Below, piece after piece: positions 12,240-24,664 of a stretch of DNA of 64,000 nt; position 1 is the first letter of the stretch, and each line of letters opens with the position of its first letter. The DNA comes from Flabesymbios commensalis (taxonomy: Eukaryota; Annelida; Polychaeta; Terebellida; Flabelligeridae). The notes under the pieces were generated by a model that was not told the DNA's origin, did not search any database, and saw only the letters and a program-made list of their open reading frames with translations. Where the stretch lies: contig OZ024914.1 of NCBI GenBank assembly GCA_964017125.1, positions 34,646,462-34,710,461 on the forward strand, given 5' to 3'. Position numbers and translations under genes: made by a program.

Positions 12240-14285
12240 GGATTAACATCATTATATTCCTCTCATTAAACAGGTTATTTCAAACCTGACGCATGGGGGT
12301 AATCATAATTATGTAATTAAAATAATAATGAGACATTTTTTGAAGTGAAATAAATATTGATAATATTTTCTAAATGACATCCCCGTTTCATGATGAAGCA
12401 TGATTATCAGTCTGATCAATTGAATACCAAATAAAATTAAATAGACCTGATGAGTATTAAATAATTAGGTTGAAACATTTCCATTATTTTTTATATTCCA
12501 GATTTGCTCCTATTCACGGGGGCTAAAGTCCACATAATTCCATTTACAAAAAAACAGTTCGTAATAATCTTTAAAAAATCGCACAGTCAAAGTCATTGTA
12601 CGGTTAATTATGATTAAGTTAGCATCTAAACAATAACGATTCTGTGTTTAAAATATATTACAAAATATGTAATGTAAACTACATGTGACTATATATATAA
12701 GTATTAAAAAAGTATTAAAACTAACAAATCGAATGATATTTTTGTGTGTTTAAAATAGTTCATATTTAAGTAGCAATTAAACCCCACTCATCCAATATAC
12801 ATAATGCAAACGTTAATTATCACATAAAAATAATATGAATGTATATGTAAATCACATTACTCACTGTTTAAGACTGTGAAACGATTATTTTTATATAAAC
12901 ATTAACAATTAGATAGTCAATTGTGATTTGAAATTAACTTATATTTTATTACTGATTTTATATGACTACTTATGTATACATAATCAGATAATGTGAAATG
13001 TGTTTTTAAAATAAAGCTATTTGTTCATTTAAACATGTTAAATGAGCATAATGTAGCCTGCTCTTACAGTGAAGTTTTTGTTTGATTTAAAATATACCCA
13101 TCGCTGTTTTAAATACATTAAATTCTAGCCGTGATGACCATTTTAATTAAGAGTATTTGAACATTCACTGATGATTGGCTCCTGGCAGGCCTTGGGGTCA
13201 CATCTGCCCAGCATTGACCCCGCCGTCTCGCCAATCTGCAGATGTAAGCGATACCAGGTGACCTGATCTCAGCTGTGATAGATACAGAGAAAGAATTAAA
13301 ACGGAAACCTGGGAAATTGAATGAAAATTTAAGCTGTTAGAATTCGCGGGCAGAGGAGTGTGTCGCAGCTGTGCATTTTACGAGACGCTTCAAAGAGAAA
13401 GCCGACCATGGAACGACAGTGACCGCCGCGCCATCTGCCGAATGCGCAAGAATAAAACCACGAAACCAGCTCGATTCAAATTAAACCACTAAAAATAGAC
13501 AATGATTTATGTATTAACCTCGATCATATATCTTTTTGACTGTGATTACTGTATTATTTGAGTTTTATTTCTAGGTATTTAGAACATTATGAAAGCTTAG
13601 TAATCTAGGTGTACGATAGACTAAGTTTGTATAGGATCTTTAACCAGCACGTGTATGGACGGCGGCTATTGTACATGAACACGTGCAGGTACGCCGGTCC
13701 CACACAATTATCAGAACCTGTATGATGCAGGCGTACAATTATTCAAATATACAATATAATACACAAAATAACTAAACTCTGCAAAAAATATAAGTAAGAC
13801 AGCTGAATCGAACCTGATTGGCAAAGCTGCAGTGATGAATTGATCTATTTGATCGTCTGATTTTATGCTTACGCACATCTGCTTCCTGTGCTCGATCAAT
13901 TGTTAAAATAAAAATTTAAAATTGATAATTTGTTTTTACTTAAAACATATCATCGATATAAATACGAATAAAGCAAATTATAACAATTAGCACGGATTAA
14001 CACATTTATTTCATTTTGTAAGTGAAAACAATCTCTCTAAATAGGCATATACTTTGACTTCTAATCTTGACGATTTGCAATGCAAATTCAAATAGCCTGT
14101 CTATCATTATTATGTCGTACAACATACCGTACAAAGACATATGGATATTTCGACACCTCACTACGCCGTACAGCATTCAACAAATGCTAGATTTATTTAT
14201 GTCCAATTTAGCTGTTCGCATTAAAACATTTGAACATGTCTGCACCACATGGCAAACATTGAACAAAATAATAACTAGTACAGTG
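12240..14285. other. Intergenic, with a small GC-rich island
   Basis: Most of this stretch is AT-rich and empty. The part 13150-13460 is distinctly richer in G, C and CpG and includes ATGGCGCGGCGG on the minus strand. It could be a promoter or a short exon, but no frame with consistent splice sites could be supported. Confidence 0.3.
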
Positions 14286-14292
14286 ACTATAT

Positions 14293-14368
14293 CGTCGCCT
14301 CGGGGCTAAAGGATCCTATCTGCCACTCTGACGAGTGTCAGATAGGATCCTTTAGCTCCGAGGCGACG
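14293..14368 (+). mobile_element. 76-bp foldback element, copy 2
   Basis: Same sequence and length as copy 1, except for one base in the left arm (CGGGGC for CGGAGC). It is flanked by ATAT on both sides (14289-14292 and 14369-14372). It lies in AT-rich DNA far from any gene. Confidence 0.85.
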
Positions 14369-14369
14369 A

Positions 14370-15550
14370 TATAGTCCTACGTTTCCCATGGTAAGTTCTG
14401 AGCTTCTATTTGACATATCATAATATATAATTTATATAGATATTAGCCTATTTTTAGGAATCGGTTTATTTTCATTCGCTCAAAGCGAATGAAATTGGGA
14501 CGATCCTAGGCGTTATGTGGGTTACGTCTAAAATAATCCTTGATATTCGTAATATCCTTAATATTCTAGGAATGGCTGTCTTTTGAAGCTGTGCGTATCA
14601 GCGGCATCTCAGTGTGGTGTCAGATTACAGATCAGATCCCTACATTCCCATGCGCTGATTCCATCAAAGCTCAGATTGGGTTTCGTCCGATCCAACGTAC
14701 CGCGCCCACGGCAGCTGTTATTATTACGTAGGTGTCGAATAGAATGGGGATAATCTCGTTGATTTTAGCGATCTCGGCGAGATTATGCAAATTATTCAAG
14801 CGGGCTCCTCAACGTTTTTCTAATTGATAATTTACCAACAACACCCTCCCAAGCCGAACACGAGATTTTGTGGTAGACTAATGTATCGAAGATGTTGGCA
14901 CAGAATATAAACAATTAACATATGGCCAATGAGATAAATTAATATGTATATGAGGTAGAGACCACTTGAGGTTATGTTCCACAAGACACAGCTATATATT
15001 GTTATTATTATGTGACATAAACTCATCATAAATTACCATGATTACTGAGTGAAAATAACAGCTATAGTATGTTTACTTTAAGCGAGGGGTTGCTTTAACA
15101 CAGCTGGAAAAAAAAGCAATTTTCAAAACAATCATCCGAAAAATATTCAGATATAATTTTGCACAAAAATTATGCATTAATTATCAGAATATTTCTCTCC
15201 TAGAGTCCAGCTTGTTTAGGTTTTCACCCGACTGATTTATTTTTCATAGTTATTGAAAATATAATAGAAAAGATATAGTTGTTTCCAAATTGGAATTGTG
15301 ATCCGTAGTCTTTACTACGTCATAATTATAGGCATCCCCCGGATGCATAATGTTTATATGTGTTCAAGAGATAGTCAAAATACAGTCAATTCAAAACTGA
15401 AAATATGTCGGCTAAATAACCCCTTTAATTGAAACAACATTCTGAGTGATGTCCGAAGCATAGGCACAATATGCAGGTCTCTCTTAGATACCTAATCTGT
15501 TATTTATATTTCATTCACAGCTGTCACTGTTTTCTTCTGAATCACAGACA
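14370..15550. other. Intergenic, no gene seen
   Basis: There are short frames only. No splice-supported exon was seen on either strand. Confidence 0.4.
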
Positions 15551-18074
15551 AAATGAGCTGGCTCCTATTATATACATAATGATGTTAAATATGTTAGGTG
15601 AGGTTTTCTCTGATTACAGGCATCATGAACTGGCCTCTCTAGACATAATGATCTTAAATATGTTAGGTGAGGTTTTCTCTGATTACAGGCATCATGAACT
15701 GGTCTCTCCAGACATAATGATCTTAAATATGTTAGATGTGGTTTTATTAGATCACAGGCATAATAAACTGGCCTCTCTAGACATAATGATCTTAAACATG
15801 TGAGGTGTGGTTTCCTCAGATCAAAGGCATCATGAACTGGCCTCTCTAGACATAATGCTTCTGAACCTGTTAGGTGGGATTTTCTCTGATCACAGGCATC
15901 ATGAACTGGCCTCTCTTGACATAACGATCTTCAACATGTTAGGTGTGGTTTCCTCAGATCAAAGGCATCATGAACTGGCCTCTCTAGACATAATGCTCCT
16001 GAACCTGTTAGGTGGGATTTTCTCTGATCACAGGCATCATGAACTGGCCTCTCTTGACATAACGATCTTCAACATGTTAGGTGTGGTTTTCTCTGATCAC
16101 AGGCATCATGAACTGGCCTCTCTTGACATAACGATCTTCAACATGTTAGGTGAGGTTTTCTCTGATCACAGGCATCATGAACTGGTCTCTCTAGACATAA
16201 TGATCTTAAACATGTTAGATGTGGTTTTGTTAGATCACAGGCATCATGAACTGGCCTCTCTCGACATAATGATCTTCAACATGTTAGGTGGGGTTTTCTC
16301 TCATTACAGGCATCATGAACTGGTCTCTCTAGACATAATGATCTTAAACATGTTAGATGTGGTTTTGTTAGATCACAGGCATCATGAACTGGCCTCTCTA
16401 GACATAATTCTCCTCAACCTGTTAGGTGGGGTTTTCTCTGATCACAGGCATCATGAACTGGCCTCTCTAGACATAATGAGCTTAAACATGTTAGATGTGG
16501 TTTTGTTAGATCACAGGCATCATGAACTGGCCTCTCTAGATATAATGATCTTAAACATGTTAGGTGTGGTTTTCTCTTATCACAGGCATCATGAACTGAC
16601 ATATCTAGACATAATGATCTTCAACATGTTAGGTGTGGTTTCCTCAGATCACAGGCATCATGAACTGGCCTCTCTAGACATAATGATCTTCAACATGTTA
16701 GGTGTGGTTTTCTCTCATTACAGGCATCATGAACTGGCCTCTCTAGACATAATGATCTTCAACATGTTAGGTGAGGTTTTTTCTGATCACAGGCATCATG
16801 AACTGACATATCTAGACATAATGATCTTCAACATGTTAGGTGTGGTTTCCTCAGATCGCAGGCATCATGAACTGGCCTCTCTAGACATAATGATCTTCAA
16901 CATGTTAGGTGTGGTTTTCTCTCATTACATGGATCATGAACTGGTCTCTCTAGACATAATGATCTTAAACATGTTAGGTGTGGTTTTCTCTGATTACAGG
17001 CATCATGAACTGGCCTGTCTAGACATAATGATCTTCAACATGTTAGGTGTGGTTTTCTCTCATTACAGTCATCATGAACTGGCCTCTCTAGACATGATGA
17101 TCTTAAACATGTTAGGTGGGGTTTTCTCAGATCACAGGCAACATGAACTGGTCTCTCAAAACATAATGATCTTAAACATGTTAGGTGGGGTTTTCTCAGA
17201 TCACAGGCATTGTGAACTGGCCTCTCTAGACATAATGATCTTAAACCTGTTAGGTGGGTTTCCTCAGATCACAGGCATCATGAACTCGCCTCTCTAGACA
17301 TAATGATCTTAAACCTGCTAGATGTGGTTTTCTCTGATCACAGGCATCATGAACTGGCCTCTCTAGACATAATGATCTTAAACCTGCTAGATGTGGTTTT
17401 CTCTGATCACAGGCATCATGAACTGGCCTCTCTAGACATAATGATCTTCAACATGTTAGGTGTGGTTTCCTCAGATCACAGGCATCATGAACTGACATAT
17501 CTAGACATAATGATCTTAAACCTGTTAGGTGTGGTTTCCTCTGATCACAGGCATCATGAACTGGCCTCTCTAGACATAATGATCTTTAACATGTTAGGTC
17601 AGGTTTCCTCTGATCACAGGTATCATGCACTGGCCTCTATAGACATAATGATCTTTAACATGTTAGGTGAGGTTTTCTCTGATTACAGGCATCATGAACT
17701 GGCCTCTCTAGACATAATGATCTTAAACATGTTAGGTGGTGTTTCCTCAGATCACAGGCATCATGAGCTGGCCTCTCTAGACATAATGGTCTTAAACATG
17801 TTAGGTGTGGTTTTCTCTGATCACAGACACCATGAACTGGCTTCTATAGACATAATGATCCTCAACATGTTAGGTGTGGTTTTCTCTGATTACAGGCATC
17901 ATGAACTGGCCTCTCTAGACATAATGATCTTAAACCTGTTAGGTGTGGTTTTCTCAGATCACAGGCATCATGAACCGACCTCTATAGACATAATGATCTT
18001 AAACATGTTAGGTGTGGTTTCTCACATCACAGCCATCATAAGTTGGCCTCTCTGGACATAACGATCTTCAATCT
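15551..18074 (+). repeat. 69-bp tandem satellite, about 36 copies
   Basis: The monomer is 69 bp and contains CTCTAGACATAATGATCTT, AACATGTTAGGTGTGG and TTTTCTCTGATCACAGGC. Because 69 is divisible by three, the array leaves long open frames on the plus strand, with a 23-residue repeat containing HHELASLDIMI. One frame runs 496 residues and another 252. I do not call it a gene: there is no signal peptide, start context or splice support, base changes fall in all codon positions, and the frame is broken by stops and at least one slip. Each monomer ends in a pyrimidine-rich CACAG that resembles a splice acceptor. Confidence 0.9.
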
Positions 18075-18263
18075 CTCTGGGATCTCGTCAAAAAGAGGAC
18101 GTTCCCTTATCGTGCCGTGCCAGCATTTAAGCAATAAATAATAGCTACAAATACAAATAAAATCATCTAAACAGATATCCTCACAGCAGAGATAAATAAA
18201 TAGTATGTGTGGCTTTATTATTCCAGAAGAGGCCTAGCGTACACAGTGAACACCTTACGCAGA

Positions 18264-18360
18264 AAACACGTTGAACTAATGTTGAACACGTTGAACTAAT
18301 GTTGTTTTATTGTTGGGACAGCGTCCCAACAATAAAACAACATTAGTCCAAGCAAAACAC
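18264..18360. mobile_element. Palindromic short element
   Basis: The inner palindrome is TGTTTTATTGTTGGGAC next to GTCCCAACAATAAAACA. The outer part contains a short direct duplication, with AACACGTTGAACTAATGTTG occurring twice at the left end. Confidence 0.65.
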
Positions 18361-19020
18361 AATTAAAATGCAGTTCAACAAGTCATACCCATTCAGCCGT
18401 GCAACGCCAAAAGGCAGTATCTGGTTATTTTCCAATTTAATAGATACTGTCTTCTGGCTTTGCAGAGCGCCATTATGTCAAAAATATAGCATACGTTATC
18501 AAATGTAACACATTGTAACGTTACTTGTAACTGTCTTAGTCTTCTTGATGTTCCTAAGATATCCATTTCGTTTTATCGCATTTTTATTTCGATTGAGAAT
18601 TCATTTGATTTTTCAAATTTCCCTTCTCAATTTACAAGCCTGTACAATATACTCCACAACGTACCGTATATTCGCGCATAAACTTACATGCACTTATATT
18701 TGTAAAGGCACTTAACTGTCAAAAACAGGTGCATGCACTTATATTCGAACACAACAAATATTTTAAGTAAAAGGCATGCACTTATATTCGAACATGAAAT
18801 GACCTTGATAACAAATATTTTGCCACAAAAATGCAAATTTTTAACTTATTTGTTTTGTAACGACAATTATATTATTATAATTATAACCTTAATACATCAT
18901 CTTTGCACCAATATATGCATTATATAACCTTATTTCACGAATATTTACTTTGATTATATAATCATAAGTCTAGTTGCCAGGCGCAAGAAAAACAAATAGA
19001 GATTAGTCAGGTTTACTTAC

Positions 19021-19151
19021 AGTTTTTGTGGACACATCCTCGGTCGTGACAGGCGTTTACCGCTTTTTAAATATTCTGTCAGATGTTCTACATCAGCATA
19101 CGGCAGAGCCCCCTGGTTGAACACTTCCCATGTCATTACACCAAACGACCA
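19021..19151 (-). CDS. Receptor kinase exon: subdomains IX-X
   Basis: The acceptor CTGTTGACAG precedes TGG and the donor is CT|GTAAGT. The exon encodes WSFGVMTWEVFNQG and then ALPYADVEHLTEYL ... RPRMCP. The WSFGV aspartate-helix region and the RP-x-x-CP segment are classic for receptor tyrosine kinases. It starts in phase 0, matching the exon at 20820-20941, and ends after two codon bases. The next exon was not found. Confidence 0.85.
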
Positions 19152-19680
19152 CTGTCAACAGATACCTATATTTGAGCAAACCGGTTCGTGGGTACTGGGT
19201 ATAGTTCGTAAGATTATGTGACATTTTTCCAATTAGGGATGTACGTATTTAGATAGAAATTGAGATGTACAGTATGTTTAACAGTCGAATAGTTTCTGGT
19301 ATTTTTCATATTACATATCATCAGAAACGTATCAGATATTTCTGATACCATACATTTCATATCACGTTACCGTGATTACCACCGCAAAATAAGAAAAAAT
19401 AGCGTTTTGTTTTCAATACAGTTTGAATAATAAATCTCCCTAAAAAAATGTGTTTATCTATTATATAAGACATACGCCAGCCACAGATATATAAAAATAA
19501 ATATAATAATTATTTATGTGAAAAAAAACATCTCCCACATATCTACATGCACTATGCCCTATTAAATAATTAGTGCACGGCCTCGTACTTTTTTAGCTAT
19601 TGCAAATACTGTTATTGATTCATTTTATAAGAAAACATGTAAAATATACAGCGGGCTTAAGACTAACTTATTTTTTCCCT

Positions 19681-19927
19681 TTAACCCTTTAAGCGCCAAA
19701 TTTTTCAATTGGAATTTTAATTTACTTGAAGTTGTGTCTCGCTGACGCGATCCACAACTTCAAGTGAGTGAAAATTATTCGATTTGCCAAAATAGAGGTT
19801 AACAAATTTCAAATCTTACTGATTAATATCACTTTTTATCTTGACCAGGTTTAAAAGCTGATATGTAGTGTGCTAATACAAAATGTAAAAAAACGAATAT
19901 GGACGGCACTGGCGGTTAAAAGGTTAA
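19681..19927 (+). mobile_element. piggyBac-like MITE, followed by a second partial copy
   Basis: It starts TTAACCCTTTAAGCGCC and ends GGCGGTTAAAAGGTTAA. The central hairpin is ACTTGAAGTTGTG ... CACAACTTCAAGT around CTCGCTGACGCGATC. A second, shorter relative (TTAAACCCTTGAAGCG) begins at the shared TTAA at 19924 and runs to about 20030. The same hairpin recurs at 39285 and 39420-39470. Confidence 0.7.
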
Positions 19928-20051
19928 ACCCTTGAAGCGTTAAATTGTAGAATTGAAATTCTCTCACACATCACTACCCCGATCTACAACTTCAAGTAGT
20001 TGACAAATTCTTAAATATACACAGTTTTAATCAAAACATATGGTAATATAT

Positions 20052-20736
20052 AGTCCGGTCAGTAACGCGCTCGTAGCCTTGTAGATAGGGAAAGTTCCGG
20101 ACAAAATATTTTTCCTCTCTAAAGCTTCTATATGACCTCCTTAAACTAGAAAACAAAGTTTCATAAATTCTATGGTGGGCTAAGGTCACAACAAGGCCAA
20201 ATCCAAGATGGCCGGCATTAACCTAGGATATGTCATAATCAAAATTAAAATTTACATTTTTAGCTAGCCTCTTTTCCACATAATTTTGTAATAAGACGCG
20301 TTCAGTTTTCTTGGTATTTTTGTGATAAAGGTCAAATATGAAGGTCACAGCGAGGTCAAAATCAATATGGCCGGCCTATGTCATAATCAAAATGAGAATA
20401 TTCACTTTCTCAGCCCTAGTGTTAAGTGTAATACATCTTTTCCATTTTTTCTATATTGTGTCACAAATGATCTTCACTTTTGACTTTGACGTCAATATTA
20501 TTTTCAGAATCGAATTCCCCTTGAAAAGTCAGGGGAAAGTGGTATTGCACATCTTTCTAGTACAGATAAGAAACGGCTGACGGCGGCCATTTTGAATTTG
20601 AATTTTTTGTGACCTTAGCCCACCATAGAATTTGGGAAACTTTTTTCTATAACCACAATGTCATCATGTACCAAGATGCAACAAGAAAGGTTTTGTCCGA
20701 AACTTTTCCTATCTCACGTCTTTATTGACCAGACTG
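20052..20736. mobile_element. DNA transposon remnant with about 50-bp or longer TIRs
   Basis: The left end reads GTCCGGTCAGTAACG, then AGATAGGGAAAGTTCCGGAC. The right end is the inverse, GTCCGAAACTTTTCCTATCT followed by TTGACCAGAC. A second inverted pair further in (ATTCTATGGTGGGCTAAGGT and its inverse at about 20615) shows that the arms are longer than the tips. The inside holds GGCCGGC/GGCGGCC motifs and no transposase. Confidence 0.7.
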
Positions 20737-20819
20737 TCACATCTTTTTGATTGAAGACGAAATAAAAAGCCTAAAGATTAATTTATAACACTTGAAGCGT
20801 TAATTTTTATTGTACATAC

Positions 20820-20941
20820 TGTGTCGGCATAGGGCGTGAAGGGTCCTCCATCCAGTATATCTAGCGCCATCCAGCGGTAAGGTAGGGCATAGTCACGTGA
20901 TTTAGGTTGATATTCCAAATAAATATGTGAAGACATTGTAG
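20820..20941 (-). CDS. Receptor kinase exon: activation segment end (RWMALD)
   Basis: The exon encodes SSHIYLEYQPKSRDYALPYR, then WMALDILDGGPFTPYADT, and ends ACA|GTATGT in phase 0. LPYRWMALDIL corresponds to the LPVRWMAPE motif. MAL in place of MAP is also found in kinases such as MET and AXL. The aspartate after MAL, where most kinases have glutamate, is unusual, because that glutamate normally pairs with a conserved arginine. The acceptor is taken at TCTAATAG, which lacks a strong pyrimidine tract, so the 5' end is less certain. Confidence 0.75.
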
Positions 20942-21539
20942 CTATTAGACTTAAAGCTCATAATTCTGGTGGCTATAAAGTAGGCTGAATAATAATGGGT
21001 GACAAATGATAGCTTATTAGTATTTTTTTCATTGTATAAATTATTGGTAAGATATTACTTTTTCTCAGCTCTCTGTTTGAACAACGTCTAGGACATCAGC
21101 CCGATATCGAGTCATGGATATTCAGCTTATGTTTTGCGATATGAATAACAGCATGTTAAGTGTGGTCCGTGATGTGTTTCGACAATGGCAAGATATAGGC
21201 TAAGTGTGTACGTATATAATAACACATAATTCTTTATAATTAGACTAGATTCCGCGAGAAAAAGGCTTTGTTCAATAATCATGTTAATTGCTTTCAGCAA
21301 AAAATGAATTATTGCTCCAACGTACCAACATTTGTCTCTTCAATGGTACAAACAACAGACAATTATTTGATTAATCAGATGAATCGTATTATGGCGTCAA
21401 ATTACCAGGGTGATGAGATCACTGACCATATAATTATGTGTGCTACATATTAATACCAGTTATTTATGTTGCTGTTGCTCACCCCCCCCCCCCCATAAAT
21501 GATTTGGCATGACTGTTCTATTGATAGATATTTCTATGT

Positions 21540-21718
21540 ATTTTTAACCTTATATTTATGGTCAGGAAGTGGGTGAAAAAAGAAGAAAATTGCGATGTAT
21601 TGGTAAAACTGTTCCGTTGAAATATTCCTTCTAAAACCCTTTAGTTGTAGAGCGATTAAGACTATTTTCTGGGATATATCATGCTTTGATTTATCATGAG
21701 GGCTTAAAGAGTTAATAA
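21540..21718 (-). mobile_element. piggyBac-like MITE, partial
   Basis: The right half matches the tail of the 58812-59058 element (AAAACCC ... TAGTTGTAGAGCGATTAAG, then TCATGAGGGCTTAAAGAGTTAA). The hairpin half is lost or diverged. Confidence 0.4.
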
Positions 21719-21723
21719 AACAA

Positions 21724-21820
21724 GAAAACACTAGTCAATGTTGTTATAATGTTGATTCTTCGTCGTAGACAGTGACTCAACATTAAAACGACATTGGTTG
21801 AACGTCTCGTGTTTTTTGGG
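21724..21820. mobile_element. Palindromic short element beside a splice donor
   Basis: Inverted arms AATGTTGTTATAATGTTGA and TCAACATTAAAACGACATT surround CGTCGTAGAC. The outer ends are AAAACAC and CTCGTGTTTT. The element ends 17 bp from the GTGAGA donor of the receptor exon at 21838-22020. Confidence 0.7.
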
Positions 21821-21837
21821 CAGCGTGCCATTCTCAC

Positions 21838-22020
21838 ATGTCCATGTGTGGTGACATAGCTGTGGAGGTCGGAGCCCACCATGTACGGGAAGATGAGGCA
21901 TGGCAGTCCATCCTGGTCGATCCTTACTGACTTAAGCTGCATCACGTTAATATGATCCAAATCTCGCATTATGGTCGCCTCGTGCAAGAATGCTTCCATG
22001 TTTACACCTTTGATCAGGTT
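21838..22020 (-). CDS. Receptor kinase exon: alpha-C helix to hinge
   Basis: The exon of 61 codons reads NLIKGVNMEAFLHEATIMRD, then LDHINVMQLKSV, then LPCLIFPYMVGSDLHSYV. FLHEATIM holds the alpha-C glutamate, HINVMQL is the 'HPNI' segment, and FPYM...DLHSYV is the hinge and alpha-D. The donor is CAT|GTGAGA. The acceptor AG lies in TTTTAAAGAG, and either AG of the pair is possible. The usual VAVKxL lysine segment should precede this exon, but no such exon was found between here and 25159. Confidence 0.85.
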
Positions 22021-22157
22021 CTCTTTAAAACAAACACATAAAATCTAGTAATGAAGATGTGCAGCCTACTACGTAGGCCTATGTTTAAAATAAACATAGA
22101 CGTTCCGACAAAATTTTGACTTATTTGGCTAATAACAGGCATATTAGCATAACAATC

Positions 22158-23388
22158 TTGCAAATCCGGGGAAAGTGCCAAATTTTGCAGGGAGTTAGGG
22201 TTTAGTACATGGAGTAGCATCCAGGGTGGATCTAAGTGGACCCACCAACATTGCGGCCATTTTGAGCGAATCCATAATGGCTGCCATCCGGCTGCCCCTA
22301 TACTTTACAAGTGCATCTGTAACATAGGTTGACTCAGAAAGCGTTGTCCGTAATGTGTTTCGACATTTTGTAATTATATGGGAGGTGCAATGGTACTCGA
22401 AACCGGAAGGGCTATTATTTTCGTTTAAACTGAGATTCAGGATCTTTCTGATTATGTAAGATAAATATCAACATTTCGTCGCCTCGGAGCTAAAGGATCC
22501 TATCTGACACTCGTCAGAGTGGCAGATAGGATCCTTTAGCTCCGAGAGGACGATTTTGTAATTATATGGGTGGTGCAATGGTATTCGAAACCAGAAGGGA
22601 TATTTTCTTTCGTTCAGACTGAGATTCAGGATCTATTTGATTCTATTTTAGTTCACGCTTCAATTCTTCATTGTCTGACCTGAGGTGGTTAATAAATGAA
22701 AGCATTGCAATTTAGATAATATTTTATAGCCCAAAAGTTGACGTCACAATTTCATTATTGCTGTCAACATCAGCAGTTGTAAAGACAGATTTGCGCATGC
22801 TAGGTAGAACTATGGCATTACGGAAACATTGTTCAAAAAACCTCATTGCTACCTCTGTGGAGATCTGCGTTAAACATTCATAGCTCATTGACAGATCAAT
22901 GGAGGATAACCTTTTGGTCATGTTCCCACATACATCCCTTTACTTGTAGGCTTTGTAACCTGATTGTTGTATCCAAGATGCCTGTGTTAGTTAGGGTTCA
23001 AGCAAGCTGGACACGAGCACCTAGTCTACCTGATTCTGCCATTGAGTATCCAAAGTAAACCACAAAACCACACGTCTACCATAGCACAACTAATCTATGT
23101 TAACGACCATCTATTTACCATTGTTCCTTCTGTACCACGTGATCACTAGCAATGAGTACAAAAAGTGAGAATTGTATTTTGTATCTATATGTTAAAAGTG
23201 GTATCACACATTATTATAATCCAAATGGTGCGAAAGTTTGATTTTTCGCGTAGCCGGATGGCGGCCATTTTAGATTTGTTTAAAATAGCCGCCAGATCGG
23301 TGCATCCACTTGGGTCCACCCATGATATGTGTCCACGTCCCAAAAACTAACTATGTGCCAAATTTGTCACTTTCCCCAAAATTTGCAC
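22158..23388. mobile_element. TIR element, 1.23 kb, with a foldback inside
   Basis: The left tip GGGGAAAGTGCCAAATTTTG is mirrored at the right by CCAAATTTGTCACTTTCCCC. Inside each tip, GGCGGCCATTTT-type motifs and a GTGGACCCA/TGGGTCCAC pair extend the inverted similarity to well over 100 bp. The inside contains the foldback copy at 22477 between two roughly 90-bp direct repeats (22365-22460 and 22553-22648). No transposase was seen. Confidence 0.65.
22477..22552 (-). mobile_element. 76-bp foldback element, copy 3 (inverted)
   Basis: Same 76-bp hairpin as copies 1 and 2, but its asymmetric loop is in the opposite orientation (GACACTCGTCAGAGTGGC). It is flanked by ATTT (22473-22476 and 22553-22556). 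The right arm has one small change near its tip. Confidence 0.85.
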
Positions 23389-23810
23389 AATTTCAGTGAT
23401 GGTTTCAGCTAATCCGCCTAGCTACAAGTAAAAATTGAACATTTAAGTATGTGGTGAATTAAAATAACAAGAATACGCCTACTTAAAACTGACCGAGCAC
23501 TTTTTAAACATAGATGCCATTTAATGATAAATCATAACGAACCAAAAAGTAATGCAAATTATGTGACACGTAACTTCATTTATGATAACTCACGTTTTGG
23601 TGTTTTCACACTTTTGGTGTTCCACTTTCTTCAATTATTCTCCCCAAACGGACAGTACCAAAATGACCTAGAGTATATTTAATGACAATAGAGTAGAAAG
23701 TACATGTATATTATGTTAACAAGTGTTACAGAGATGCATGGCTTCTACTTTGTACAAATGTTATACAAATGTTTTGTGTTTACTGTGTATTCTATTTCCC
23801 TTGCTTAGCC

Positions 23811-24664
23811 TGCTAACAGTGTCTGCTAACAGTGTCTGCTAACAGTGTCTGCTAACAATGTCTGCTAGCAGTGTCTGCTAGCAGTGTCTGCTAGCAGTGT
23901 CTGCTAACAGTGTCTGCTAGCAGTGTCTGCTAGCAGTGTCTGCTAACAGTGTCTGCTAACAGTGTCTGCTAACAGTGTCTGCTAGCAGTGTCTGCTAGCA
24001 GTGTCTGCTAGCAGTGTCTGCTAACAGTGTCTGCTAGCAGTGTCTGCTAACAGTGTCTGCTAGCAGTGTCTGCTAGCAGTGTCTGCTAGCAGTGTCTGCT
24101 AACAGTGTCTGCTAACAGTGTCTGCTAGCAGTGTCTGCTAACAGTGTCTGCTAGCAGTGTCTGCTAGCAGTGTCTGCTAACAGTGTCTGCTAGCAGTGTC
24201 TGCTAGCAGTGTCTTCTAACAGTGTCTGCTAACAGTGTCTGCTAACAGTGTCTGCTAACAGTGTCTGCTAGCAGTGTCTTCTAACAGTGTCTGCTAGCAG
24301 TGTCTGCTAGCAGTGTCTGCTAACAGTGTCTGCTAGCAGTGTCTTCTAACAGTGTCTGCTAACAGTGTCTGCTAACAGTGTCTGCTAGCAGTGTCTGCTA
24401 GCAGTGTCTGCTAACAGTGTCTTCTAACAGTGTCTGCTAGCAGTGTCTGCTAACAGTGTCTGCTAACAGTGTCTGCTAGCAGTGTATGCTAGCAGTGTCT
24501 GCTAGCAGTGTCTTCTAACAGTGTCTGCTAACAGTGTCTGCTAGCAGTGTCTGCTAACAGTGTCTGCTAGCAGTGTATGCTAGCAGTGTCTGCTAGCAGT
24601 GTCTTCTAACAGTGTCTGCTAACAGTGTCTGCTAGCAGTGTCTGCTAGCAGTGTCTGCTAACAG
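23811..24664 (+). repeat. 13-bp minisatellite, about 65 copies
   Basis: The unit is TGTCTGCTA(A/G)CAG, repeated with no change in length. Two main variants (CTAAC and CTAGC) alternate irregularly, and rarer variants (TCTTCTAAC, TATGCTAGC) recur in the same order. For example, the run from TATG to TCTT appears twice near 24480-24610, so there is higher-order duplication. The array lies in the receptor kinase gene's intron. Confidence 0.95.

Noticed and set aside
13150-13460. CpG-rich island as a gene start
   Set aside because: No frame, splice pair or core promoter could be fixed on either strand, so it is only noted as an island.
15807-17297. A 496-codon open frame as a repetitive protein gene
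   Set aside because: It is a by-product of a 69-bp satellite. The frame is broken before and after by stops and a slip, and has no start, signal or splice support.
23811-24664. CRISPR-like or other repeat-spacer array
   Set aside because: Units are contiguous 13-mers without spacers, in an intron-bearing animal genome.
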